Positions 34,793 to 43,388 of a stretch of 64,000 nucleotides of DNA are shown here, piece after piece. The stretch is from NCBI RefSeq assembly GCF_008520305.1, contig NZ_ML703269.1, forward strand, positions 62,001 to 126,000, written 5' to 3'. Made by a program: the position numbers and the translations under genes. Every line of letters starts with the position of its first letter. Position 1 is the stretch's first letter. The notes under the pieces are model-generated. The model ran no database searches. It saw only the letters and a program-made list of their open reading frames with translations, and was not told the origin of the DNA. The DNA is from Mesorhizobium sp. SARCC-RB16n. GTDB taxonomy: Bacteria; Pseudomonadota; Alphaproteobacteria; Rhizobiales; Rhizobiaceae.

Positions 34793-35380
34793 CTACTGCA
34801 CCTCGTAGCCGACTTCCTCACTGGCATGGCAGAGCGCCTTCCAGAACGAACGCGCGAAGGAGCGGAAGACATAGATGTCGAACTGGTCGGTGCCGGTGCG
34901 CTGGATCTGGGCGAAGACATCGTGATGCGTTGTCGAGCGGCCGGCGCCGACCGGAAAGGCGGGCAGGGCGAAGTCGATGGCGAAGAATTTCGACAGCACC
35001 CATTCTGCTTTCGGCCCGGCAATGCGGATGGCGGTGCGGCCATGCGACAGGTCCGTCACCGTGCCCATGGCCGGCGCCACCACCTTGGCGAAGGCCGAGG
35101 CCAGTCCTTCGGCCTCATCGGTCACGGTGAACTTTCCCGGTGCGAAGCCGAACACGGATTTCACGCCGTCGCTCGAGCCGCCGCCGGCGCCGTCGGGCAA
35201 AGCGAGCCCGGTGACAGCGCGGATGGCTGCCATCAGCGTCTTCTCTTCGCCCGGCCATGCCGCAAGTTGCACGATCGAGCCCGGCCTGGTTTCGGTGAGC
35301 AGGATCTCGACGCCATGTTCGAAATTGCCGTGCGATCCGACATGGAACTCCGGCTCGAGGGGCGATTGACGCTCAGCCAT
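34793..35380 (-). CDS. soxG: Sarcosine oxidase gamma subunit
   Basis: A 195-residue protein of the SoxG family, the smallest folate-related subunit of heterotetrameric sarcosine oxidase. The recognisable core runs from SIVQLAAWPGEEKTLMAAI to WVLSKFFAIDFALPAFPVGAGRSTTHHDVFAQIQRTG and DQFDIYVFRSFARSFWKAL. It starts inside the end of soxA (eight-base overlap), the usual last gene of soxBDAG. The frame stays open upstream inside soxA, but family similarity begins at MAERQSPLEPEF. Confidence 0.92.
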   Translation of the reverse strand: MAERQSPLEPEFHVGSHGNFEHGVEILLTETRPGSIVQLAAWPGEEKTLMAAIRAVTGLALPDGAGGGSSDGVKSVFGFAPGKFTVTDEAEGLASAFAKVVAPAMGTVTDLSHGRTAIRIAGPKAEWVLSKFFAIDFALPAFPVGAGRSTTHHDVFAQIQRTGTDQFDIYVFRSFARSFWKALCHASEEVGYEVQ

Positions 35381-38366
35381 GCATGCGAGTCCCTTCCGGA
35401 TCGTAGAAGTGGTTCGAGACGATCTCCACGGGCCCGAAGCGGTTGCGCAAGGGATCGGAGACATGGGCACGCGTGCCGTGCCTGGCCTTGCCGCCCTTGA
35501 CCAGCGCGAGCGCGATATGCTTGCCGAGCGCCGGCGAATAGCAGCAGGCGGTGATGTGCCCGATCGAGCCGTGCGGATTGGCCTCGTCGACTTCCTCGAC
35601 AATGTGGGCGCCGCCATTGAGCGGCCGGTTGTCGAGCGCGATCAGGCCGACCAGTTCCAGCCGCTCGGACGCGACGAGACCTTCCCGGTCCATCATCGCT
35701 GAGCCGATGAACGGCTTCTTCTTCGACAGCATCCAGTCGAGATGCAGGTCGCGCGCCGTGGTGCGGCCGTCGATCTCGGCGCCGGTGACATGGCCCTTCT
35801 CGATGCGCATCGTGCCCAACGCCTCGAGGCCGTAAGTGACCAGCCCGAACGGCCTGCCGGCCTCGACCAACGCTTCCCAGACATGGGTGCCGTGGCCGGC
35901 GCCGGAATAGACCTCGAAGGCCATTTCACCGGAGAAAGACAGCCGGCAAATCATTACCGGCACGCCTGATATCTCGCCGTGCACGATGCCCATGAAGGGT
36001 AGCGTCGCATTGTCGACATCCGTGCCGGTGACGCAGGCGGCCAGAATCTGCCTCGCTTTCGGCCCGCCGATCGCGGCGCCCGCCCATTCGTCGGTCACCG
36101 AGGTGACGTGGGCCTTGAGTTCCGGCCAGATCACGTCGAGGAAATATTCCAGATGCTGCATCACCTTGCCGGCATTGGCCGTGGTGGTGGTCATCAGGAA
36201 ATCCTGGTCGCCGAGCCGCCAGGTGGTGCCGTCGTCGAAGGCAAAGCCGTCCTCGCGCAGCATCAGCCCGTAGCGCGCCTTGCCGACGGCGAGCGTCGAG
36301 AACATGTTGGTGTAGACACGATCGAGGAACGCGGCGGCGTCGGGGCCTTGCACGGCGATCTTGCCCAGCGTCGAGACATCGACGATGCCCGCATTTTCGC
36401 GCGTCGCCTTGGCTTCGCGCACATAGGCCTGTTCGACCGTCTCGCCTGAAAGCCCGTAAATCATCGGCCGGTACCACAGACCGGCGGAGTACATGGTCGC
36501 ACCATTGTCGACATGCCAGTCATGCATCGGCGTCAGCCGTTCGGGCTTGAGGTCGCCGAAACGCTCGGCTGCCAGCGAGCCGATCGACACCGGCGCGAAG
36601 GGTGGCCGGAAGCGGGTCGTGCCGACTTCCGGGATCGGTTTGCCCAGTGCCTCGGCCATGATGGCGAGGCCGGGAACGTTGGAACTCTTGCCCTGATCGG
36701 TCGCCATGCCGAGCGTGGTGTAGCGTTTCAGGTGCTCGACGGAGACGAAGCCTTCGCGATGCGCCAGGCGGACATCCTCCGCGGTCACGTCGTGCTGGAA
36801 GTCGACAAAGCTCTTGCCCTTGGCCTTGATCTCGAACACGGGCGCAGGACGGGGGTCGCAAGGCAAGGATTCGATATGCGGGTACGCCATCGGCGCAACT
36901 GTTGCCCCGACCGCGGTGAGACCTGCGTTGCGGCCGTCCAATATTGCTTCAAGGGTCATGAAATGGCCGTTGAAGGCGCCGGCGCCAACCCATTTCTGCG
37001 TCCGCTTCGGCGGTAGGAAAGCTTGCAGCGCCTCGTTCCATTCCGCTTTGGCACCGGCCTGGCTGGCCAAATGGATGGTCGGCGACCAGCCGCCCGACAT
37101 CAGCAGGCAATCGGCATGGACGCTGCGTGCATCGCCGCTCAGCGCACCCGCGACCATGTCGAACCGCTGGACCTTGAGGCCGGACAAGGCCTTGCCACCT
37201 TCGGTGGCGACCACCGCATGGCCGGAAAGCAGTTCCGCCTCGGCTTCGCCGGCCAGGGCGCTCATCTCGGCGGATGGTTGCGGGCGCACGTCGACGATGG
37301 CGACGATCGCCGCACCTGCCTGCTTCAGCGCCAGCGCCGACCGGTAGGCGCTGTCATTGTTGGTAAACACCACGACGCGCTGCCCCGGCAGCACGCCGAA
37401 TTCGTTGGCGTAGCGCTCCGCCGCATGCGCCAGCATCACGCCGGGCCTGTCATTGCCGGGGAACACCAGCGGCCTTTCGAAGGCGCCGGTGGCCAGCACG
37501 ACGGATCCGGCGCGGATCGCCCAGTAGCGATGGCGCGGCTCACCCTTGGCGGGCTGCGCCTTGTGGTCGCTGACCCGCTCGAGCGCGGCAAGCGTGTTGT
37601 TGTCGTAGTAACCCCAGACCGTGGTGCGCGGCAGAAGCCGGACATTGTCTCGCGCCTCAAGCTGGGCGACGGTGCGCCGCACCCAATCAGCGGCGGACGC
37701 GTCATCGATGGTTTCGCCGGACCAGTTGGCGGAGCCGCCGAAACGCGGCTCGAGATCGGCCAGGATGACGCGGGCGCCTTGATCTGCAGCGGTCTTGGCG
37801 GCCATCAGGCCGGCCGGGCCGGAGCCGACCACCAGCACGTCGCAAAAGGCGTTCATGCGCTCATAGCGGGCCGGGTCCTTTGCCGATCCGGCGCTGCCGA
37901 GGCCGGCGGCGCGGCGGATGAAGTGTTCGCAGAACATCCAGAAGCGCGTGCCTTTCAGCGGGCCGACAACCGGCCCCATGAAGGTCTTGTAGTAGAAGCC
38001 GGCCGACAGCAGCTTGCCGCCGAGCTGGTTGACGGCATGGATGTCCCAGGTGAGCGAGGGGAAACGGTTCTGGCTGACGGCGATCAGCCCGTCATGGATC
38101 TCGACCATCGTCGCCGGAATGTTGGGCTCGCGCACCTCGCCTTTCAGCACCGTTACCAGCGCGTTGGGCTCCTCGACGCCTGCGCTCAGCAGGCCGCGCG
38201 GGCGGTGGTATTTGAAAGAACGCCCGAACAGCGTGACGCCGTTGGCCAGAAGGGCGGACGCCAGCGTGTCGCCGCCATGCCCGGTATAGGCAACGCCGTC
38301 GAACGTGAAACGGATCGTCTTCAGCCGGTCTACGTGGCCGCCGGTGTCGGTGCGGCGCGGGCTCAT
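35373..38366 (-). CDS. soxA: Sarcosine oxidase alpha subunit
   Basis: A 997-residue subunit of normal length. In order: a ferredoxin-like N-terminal domain without iron-sulfur cysteines (IRFTFDGVAYTGHGGDTLASALLANG, FGRSFKYHRPRG), an NAD-binding Rossmann domain (FCDVLVVGSGPAGLMAAKTAADQG), a SoxA-specific domain, and C-terminal GcvT and GcvT_C domains from about residue 600 that bind THF (SGEMAFEVYSGAG, LGTMRIEKGHVTGAEI). Heterotetrameric sarcosine oxidase oxidises sarcosine with O2 and passes the methylene to THF, giving glycine and H2O2. It overlaps soxD by four bases and soxG by eight. Confidence 0.95.
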   Translation of the reverse strand: MSPRRTDTGGHVDRLKTIRFTFDGVAYTGHGGDTLASALLANGVTLFGRSFKYHRPRGLLSAGVEEPNALVTVLKGEVREPNIPATMVEIHDGLIAVSQNRFPSLTWDIHAVNQLGGKLLSAGFYYKTFMGPVVGPLKGTRFWMFCEHFIRRAAGLGSAGSAKDPARYERMNAFCDVLVVGSGPAGLMAAKTAADQGARVILADLEPRFGGSANWSGETIDDASAADWVRRTVAQLEARDNVRLLPRTTVWGYYDNNTLAALERVSDHKAQPAKGEPRHRYWAIRAGSVVLATGAFERPLVFPGNDRPGVMLAHAAERYANEFGVLPGQRVVVFTNNDSAYRSALALKQAGAAIVAIVDVRPQPSAEMSALAGEAEAELLSGHAVVATEGGKALSGLKVQRFDMVAGALSGDARSVHADCLLMSGGWSPTIHLASQAGAKAEWNEALQAFLPPKRTQKWVGAGAFNGHFMTLEAILDGRNAGLTAVGATVAPMAYPHIESLPCDPRPAPVFEIKAKGKSFVDFQHDVTAEDVRLAHREGFVSVEHLKRYTTLGMATDQGKSSNVPGLAIMAEALGKPIPEVGTTRFRPPFAPVSIGSLAAERFGDLKPERLTPMHDWHVDNGATMYSAGLWYRPMIYGLSGETVEQAYVREAKATRENAGIVDVSTLGKIAVQGPDAAAFLDRVYTNMFSTLAVGKARYGLMLREDGFAFDDGTTWRLGDQDFLMTTTTANAGKVMQHLEYFLDVIWPELKAHVTSVTDEWAGAAIGGPKARQILAACVTGTDVDNATLPFMGIVHGEISGVPVMICRLSFSGEMAFEVYSGAGHGTHVWEALVEAGRPFGLVTYGLEALGTMRIEKGHVTGAEIDGRTTARDLHLDWMLSKKKPFIGSAMMDREGLVASERLELVGLIALDNRPLNGGAHIVEEVDEANPHGSIGHITACCYSPALGKHIALALVKGGKARHGTRAHVSDPLRNRFGPVEIVSNHFYDPEGTRMHG

Positions 38367-38659
38367 GGCTTGTCCTCCGCCTTGCGGCGCGCGGCCGAGC
38401 TGTGATCGCCGCGCACGAAGGCGACATTGGAAATCTCATGCGTCAGCGTGTTGCGCACAACCCTCAGGTGAACCCGGCAACCGCCGGAATGCTGCCAGAT
38501 CTCGTTGTGGTCGCCGGCCGGGTTCAGCCTGTCGTAGACATAGGCGTTCCAGGCCTCGAAATTTTGCGAAGCAGGGTCGGGACGTTCGCGGTTGCCATCA
38601 CCCTGGTAGGTGAACTCGATGACGTCGCGCGGGCCGCAATAGGGGCAAGTGATCAGCAC
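38363..38659 (-). CDS. soxD: Sarcosine oxidase delta subunit
   Basis: A 98-residue zinc subunit. The metal ligands C5, C8 (CPYCGPR), H57 and C61 (HSGGCR) match the published Cys3His set of SoxD. Its start overlaps nothing upstream; the stop overlaps the soxA start by four bases (38363-38366). It lies 24 bases after soxB. Length and all four ligands are as expected. Confidence 0.95.
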   Translation of the reverse strand: MLITCPYCGPRDVIEFTYQGDGNRERPDPASQNFEAWNAYVYDRLNPAGDHNEIWQHSGGCRVHLRVVRNTLTHEISNVAFVRGDHSSAARRKAEDKP

Positions 38660-38683
38660 GGAATGTTCCTAATGAAGGCTTGT

Positions 38684-39943
38684 TTAGTGAAGCCTCGGGT
38701 TCGCGCCCTGGCCCTTGTCGTCGATCACCAGGCCGCGATGAAAGCGGTCCAGCGTGAAGGGGGCGTTGAAATCGTGCGGCTGATCCTTGGCGATGGTCCA
38801 GGCAAAGCACCAGCCGGACGCGGGCGTCGCCTTGAAGCCGCCATAGCACCAGCCGCAATTGAGATACATGCCGGGCAGGGGCCCCATGGTGATGATCGGC
38901 GAGCCGTCCATCGACATGTCGCAGACGCCGCCCCAGGAGCGCAGCATGCGCACACGCGCAAGGCCGGGGAAAAGCGCCAGCATCTCGCTCATCACCTCGT
39001 CGACGATCGGCAGATTGCCGCGCTGGGCGTAGCTGTTGTAGCCGTCGATGTCGCCGCCATAGACAAGGCCGCCCTTATCGGACTGCGACATGTAGAAGTG
39101 GCCCATGCCAAAGGTCACGACGGTGTCGATGAAGGGTTTCAGCGATTCGGTGACGAAGGCCTGCAGCACATGGCTCTCGATCGGCATCGTCTCGATGCCG
39201 GCCAGTTGCATGACACGTCCGGTGCTGCCGGCCACCGCAACCGCCACTTTCTTGGCCCTGATATCGCCGCGCGAGGTGGTAACGCCGGTGACGCGGTCGC
39301 CGTCGCGCAGGAAGCCGGTGACCTCGCAGTTCTCGATGATGTCGACGCCGCGCCGGTCGGCGCCGCGTGCATAGCCCCAAGCGACCGCATCGTGCCGGGC
39401 GGTTCCGGCGCGCCGCTGCATCAGGCCGCCAACCACGGGAAAGCGTGCATCATTGGAGATATCGAGCGCCGGGATCAGGCGCTTGATCTCGACTGGCGTC
39501 ATCAATTCCGCATCGACGCCGAGATGGCGCATGGCGTTGCCGCGTCTTGCGTAGTCGTCGAACTGGGCCGGCGTGTGCGCCAGGTTCAGGCAGCCGCGCT
39601 GCGAGAACATGACGTTGTAATTGAGTTCGTGCGACAGGTTCTCCCACAGCTTCATCGAATGTTCGTAGAAGCGGGTGTTGGCCGGCAGGAGATAGTTCGA
39701 GCGAACGGCCGTCGTGTTGCGGCCGACATTGCCGGAGCCCAGCCAGCCTTTCTCCAGCACCGCGACATTGGTGATGCCGTGGTCCTTGGCGAGGTAGTAG
39801 GCGGTCGCCAGTCCATGCCCGCCGCCGCCGATGATGACGACGTCGTAGGACGCCTTCGGATCCGGCTTGCGCCATGCCGGCTTCCAGTCCTTGTTTCCCT
39901 TGAGCGCGTTCGCGAGCAGCGAAAGGGCCGAATACTCTGCCAT
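38684..39943 (-). CDS. soxB: Sarcosine oxidase beta subunit
   Basis: A 419-residue flavoprotein carrying the oxidase active site. The FAD-binding fold begins YDVVIIGGGGHGLATAYYLAKDHG. RHDAVAWGYAR contains H184, equivalent to the His that binds FMN covalently in Corynebacterium SoxB. RMLRSWGGVCDMSMDGSPIIG-like and CGWCYGGFKATPASG segments complete the DAO domain. It is the first gene of soxBDAG. The usual neighbours glyA and purU are not in the operon here. Confidence 0.96.
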   Translation of the reverse strand: MAEYSALSLLANALKGNKDWKPAWRKPDPKASYDVVIIGGGGHGLATAYYLAKDHGITNVAVLEKGWLGSGNVGRNTTAVRSNYLLPANTRFYEHSMKLWENLSHELNYNVMFSQRGCLNLAHTPAQFDDYARRGNAMRHLGVDAELMTPVEIKRLIPALDISNDARFPVVGGLMQRRAGTARHDAVAWGYARGADRRGVDIIENCEVTGFLRDGDRVTGVTTSRGDIRAKKVAVAVAGSTGRVMQLAGIETMPIESHVLQAFVTESLKPFIDTVVTFGMGHFYMSQSDKGGLVYGGDIDGYNSYAQRGNLPIVDEVMSEMLALFPGLARVRMLRSWGGVCDMSMDGSPIITMGPLPGMYLNCGWCYGGFKATPASGWCFAWTIAKDQPHDFNAPFTLDRFHRGLVIDDKGQGANPRLH

Positions 39944-40107
39944 GTGTAAGGTGTCCGTTGCGGGCGATGCGGCAGACTATAGAGCAGGGGGCTGATGCAA
40001 AGCCAATATTGCGCCATCGCCTTTCGACTGGCCGACGCCTGATGTGCGATCGGTCGCGGTGACTTGCCCCATGATATGGCCGTCTTTATCAAGGACAGGC
40101 TTTTTGA

Positions 40108-42630
40108 ATGCCTTTGCCACCCATGAGTCGCCGACACATCATGTTTTTTCGATTGCTTCGCCTCATACTGGTCCTGGCGCTTGTCGTTTCGGCGCCGTTG
40201 TCGTTCGAGGCGGCGGCGCAAGGCGTTGGCCAGGCGCCCGCGGGACTGGTTGCCGACCAGCAGAAGATCATTCAGGGCCTGACGACCAAGGCCGACAATT
40301 TCGAGAAGCAGATCCAGCAGGATGGCGAGGACGACAGCAACCTCGTCGATATCCGCCTGCAGCTCGAGGAATTGTCACGGCAATCGCTGACCAGCGCCTT
40401 GGCGTTCCGCACACGCCTAGGTGAAATCAACAGCCGGCTCGAACAGCTCGGGCCGCCGCCTGCCGCCGGCCAACCGGCGGAGCCCGACATCGTCAGCGGC
40501 GAACGCCAGGCCCTGACGTCCGAAAAGGCGGAGATCAACGCGGTCATCTCGCAGGCTCAGGCCTTGTCGATCCGCATCAGCGGACTGATCGACAAGATCG
40601 GCAACATGCGCAGCGCGCTGTTCCGCAACCTGTTGACCAAGCGTTACGTGCTCTCGGACGCCTTGAGCCCGCAGGTGTTTTCCGATGCGCGCGACGAGTT
40701 CGGCAATTTCTACAAGGCGGTGTCGTCCTGGCTGAGCTTCGCCATCAAGTTCAAGTTCCAGGCCATTCTGGCGGCAACCTTCGTGGCGCTCGGCCTGGCG
40801 CTGGTGCTGCTGGTCGGCGGCAGGCGTCTGTTCGGGCGTGTGTTCGAAGCCGACCCCACCAACGAAGACCCATCCTATCTCAGCCGCCTGTCGGTGGCTT
40901 TCTGGTCGACCTTGCTGCCGACGCTGGCGGTTGGCGCCTTTCTCGGGTCGACTATCTTCTTCTTCAATTATTACAATGTATTACGCGGCGATATTGGCCT
41001 CTTTCTCAATGCGTTGGCGACGGTCATCGGCGTGGTGTTCTGCGTCAACCGGCTGACCAATGCGGCGCTGTCGCCGCGGCTGCCGAACTGGCGCCTTATC
41101 CCGGTCGAAACGGGACCGGCGCGCTGGCTTGTGCGCCTCACCACCGCCATGGCCGTGGTCATCAGCATCAACACCTTCCTGTCGGTGATCAACGACAAGA
41201 TGGGTTCGCCACTGTCACTGACCATCGCCCGCAGTTTCGTCGCTACCATCATCGTCGGCATCATCCTGATCCTGATGGCGATGCTGAGACCGTTCAAGGC
41301 GCGGGACGGAAGCTGGCGGCCGTGGCCGGCATGGCTGCGTTACCTGTCGCTGGCTCTTGGTCTTTTCACCATCGTCGCGGCGCTGCTCGGCTATATAGGC
41401 CTTGCCCTTTTTGTCTCACTGCAGGTCGTCGTTACCGGCACTGCCCTGGTCACCGCCTATATCGGCTTCCTGTCGGCGCAGGCGATCGGCGAGGAGGGCG
41501 CTTTCGCTGACACCTCGGTCGGGCGCTGGCTGTCAGCCAATTCGAGCTACGAGGACACGGCACTCGACCAGCTCGGCCTCGTCGTCAGTATCGCCATCAA
41601 CGTAATGATCGTGCTGGTGTTCCTGCCGCTGATCCTTTTGATGTGGGGCTTCCAGCCCGGCGACATCGAAGCCTGGGCCTACAAGCTGGCGACTGGGATC
41701 ACCATCGGTTCAGTGACGATCTCGGTCACCGGCATCCTTTCGGGCATCGTCGTCTTCATCATCGGCTATTTCCTGACGCGCTGGTTCCAGGGCTGGCTCG
41801 ATGGTTCGGTGATGGCGCGCGGCAAGGTCGATACCGGGGTGCGCAACTCGATCCGGCTGGCAGTCGGCTATGCCGGCGTCGCCTTGGCGTCGCTCGTCGG
41901 TATCTCGGCCGCCGGCATCGACCTCTCCAGTCTGGCGCTGGTCGCCGGTGCTCTTTCACTCGGTATCGGCTTTGGCCTGCAGAATGTGGTGTCCAATTTC
42001 GTCTCTGGCCTGATTCTGCTGGCAGAGCGGCCGTTCAAGGTCGGCGACTGGATTGTGGCCGGCGACGTCAGCGGCACGGTCAAGAAGATCAGCGTGCGCG
42101 CCACCGAGATCGAGACTTTCCAGCGGCAGTCGGTGATCCTGCCCAATTCCAACCTGATCAACAACGCCGTCGGCAACTGGACGCATCGCAACAAGCTCGG
42201 CCGCATCGACATCAAGGTCGGCGTCGCCTATGGCAGCGACGTCAAGCAGGTTCACGCCGTCCTGCTGGAGATCGCGCGCAGCCATCCGCTGGTGCTGAAG
42301 AACCCCGAGCCGTTCGTGCTGTTTTCCAATTTCGGACCTGCCGCGCTCGAATTCGAGATGCGTGTGTTCCTGGCCGATGTGATGAACGGCAACATCGTGC
42401 AGAACGACGTCCGCTTCGCCGTGCTGGAAAAGTTCGACGACCAGCACATCGAAATCCCTTCCACGCCGCGCGCGGTCGTCGAGGTCAAGAAGCACGTGGC
42501 ATGGCCGACCGACGACGACAAGATCGAGGCCGATTTCGCCGAACAGGAACAGGCAAAGGTGGAAGCCGCAGCCGAGGCGAAGCGTCAGGCCAAATCAGGC
42601 CGTAAGACACGCAAGCCCGATCCGGATTAG
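40108..42630 (+). CDS. MscS-family mechanosensitive channel with DUF3772 domain
   Basis: An 840-residue inner-membrane protein. A signal-like N-terminus (about 10-40) is followed by a periplasmic coiled-coil DUF3772 region (about 45-190), then about ten to eleven transmembrane helices (about 210-620). The MscS core with the pore helix SSLALVAGALSLGIGFGLQNVVSNFVSGLILLAERPFKVGD is near 620-660, and a beta domain and charged C-tail (EADFAEQEQAKVEAAAEAKRQAKSGRK) follow. It should release solutes on osmotic down-shock. The ATG at 40108 is one of three possible starts (also 40123, 40141). It is divergent from soxBDAG. Confidence 0.88.
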   Translation: MPLPPMSRRHIMFFRLLRLILVLALVVSAPLSFEAAAQGVGQAPAGLVADQQKIIQGLTTKADNFEKQIQQDGEDDSNLVDIRLQLEELSRQSLTSALAFRTRLGEINSRLEQLGPPPAAGQPAEPDIVSGERQALTSEKAEINAVISQAQALSIRISGLIDKIGNMRSALFRNLLTKRYVLSDALSPQVFSDARDEFGNFYKAVSSWLSFAIKFKFQAILAATFVALGLALVLLVGGRRLFGRVFEADPTNEDPSYLSRLSVAFWSTLLPTLAVGAFLGSTIFFFNYYNVLRGDIGLFLNALATVIGVVFCVNRLTNAALSPRLPNWRLIPVETGPARWLVRLTTAMAVVISINTFLSVINDKMGSPLSLTIARSFVATIIVGIILILMAMLRPFKARDGSWRPWPAWLRYLSLALGLFTIVAALLGYIGLALFVSLQVVVTGTALVTAYIGFLSAQAIGEEGAFADTSVGRWLSANSSYEDTALDQLGLVVSIAINVMIVLVFLPLILLMWGFQPGDIEAWAYKLATGITIGSVTISVTGILSGIVVFIIGYFLTRWFQGWLDGSVMARGKVDTGVRNSIRLAVGYAGVALASLVGISAAGIDLSSLALVAGALSLGIGFGLQNVVSNFVSGLILLAERPFKVGDWIVAGDVSGTVKKISVRATEIETFQRQSVILPNSNLINNAVGNWTHRNKLGRIDIKVGVAYGSDVKQVHAVLLEIARSHPLVLKNPEPFVLFSNFGPAALEFEMRVFLADVMNGNIVQNDVRFAVLEKFDDQHIEIPSTPRAVVEVKKHVAWPTDDDKIEADFAEQEQAKVEAAAEAKRQAKSGRKTRKPDPD

Positions 42631-42785
42631 ATCGGAGATTGCAGGGTTGCATGTCGCCCAAGCCAATTGCGGCATGAATGCGGCATTCAGTTGCGGTTCA
42701 GCTTCCATCTCATATAAGCTCCCATGCAAAGGCGAAAATGCCTTGTGAAATGCAACAGAGGCGGTGGGAACACCGATATTGCGAT

Positions 42786-43049
42786 ATGTGGAAGTCTCTC
42801 GTCGCTGCCGTGGCCATGCTCGCCGTGAGCGGCTCGGCCCATGCCGCCAGCGCGGTCAACAAGGACGCCGAGACCCGCACGCTGGTCGTGACCGAGGGCG
42901 GCAGCAAGACCGAGCTTGCGCTGGCCGGCGGTGAAACCGTCGAGTTCTGCCAGAACGGCTGCTTCGTCACCTTGCCCAACGGTGACCTCGAAGCCCTGAC
43001 CGGTTCGGAAACCGTCGAGATTTCCGGCGGCGTCGCTCGCATCAAGTAA
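42786..43049 (+). CDS. Small secreted protein, hypothetical
   Basis: An 87-residue product with a signal peptide (MWKSLVAAVAMLAVSGSAHAASA, cleavage near 22). The mature region carries a compact repeated pattern of beta-prone segments (TLVVTEGGSKTELALAGGETVEFCQNGCFVTLPNG, then a similar LTGSETVEISGG). Two cysteines (CQNGC) could form a disulfide. No family is recognised. It is followed by a good terminator, so it is a separate transcript. The ribosome site is weak and an ATG at 42738 could extend it. Confidence 0.7.
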   Translation: MWKSLVAAVAMLAVSGSAHAASAVNKDAETRTLVVTEGGSKTELALAGGETVEFCQNGCFVTLPNGDLEALTGSETVEISGGVARIK

Positions 43050-43067
43050 TCTCTGCGGCATGATTGG

Positions 43068-43094
43068 AAAGGCCGGGCATTTGTCCGGCCTTTT
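43068..43094 (+). terminator. Rho-independent terminator
   Basis: AAAGGCCGG (43068-43076) pairs with CCGGCCTTT (43085-43093), followed by T-rich sequence, 19 bases after the stop of the small secreted protein. Confidence 0.85.
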
Positions 43095-43266
43095 ATCGTT
43101 TCGTCGAGCCGGTCGCGGTGACCAGGATCAAAGGGGTGGCGCCCTGTCGGCAGCCGAAATTGGCAAGTTGGTGGTCAAGCTGAAGACATCAGGCTACCGG
43201 TCGGTTTTCAAGCCGAGGATGTCTGCGGCCTTCGCCTGACGAACAGCAATTCTCCTGATCCCTATG

Positions 43267-43296
43267 GGTCGCGCCGCATCCGCGGCGTGTCGCAAA
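43267..43296 (+). promoter_or_regulatory. GGGTCGC and TGTCGCAAA half-sites upstream of a GcvT-flavoprotein gene
   Basis: ATGGGTCGC (about 43265-43273) and GTCGCAAA (43289-43296) match parts of the 17-base element shared by 51675-51691 and 60895-60911. They lie 95 to 125 bases upstream of the ATG at 43389. They could be weaker sites for the same regulator. Evidence is short sequence matches only. Confidence 0.35.
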
Positions 43297-43388
43297 CAGG
43301 CGGTAGCGCCGTGCCCGCCGCCTGCATATTGTGCGCCGATCAAACGGGCGCCGACGCCGCCCGCAACAGCATTCTGGAGTCGCGGGCA

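Noticed and set aside
37023-38405. 460-codon plus-strand open frame
   Set aside because: Antisense of soxA, which is complete with all domains. The shadow frame has no ribosome site or domain.
38402-39949. 515-codon plus-strand open frame
   Set aside because: Antisense of soxB/soxD, which carry all expected active-site residues.
40049-40062. GTGCGATCGGTCGC between soxB and mscS as a third copy of the shared operator
   Set aside because: The arms are shorter and the spacing differs by two bases from the GCGAC-N4-GTCGC element, so the match is not convincing.
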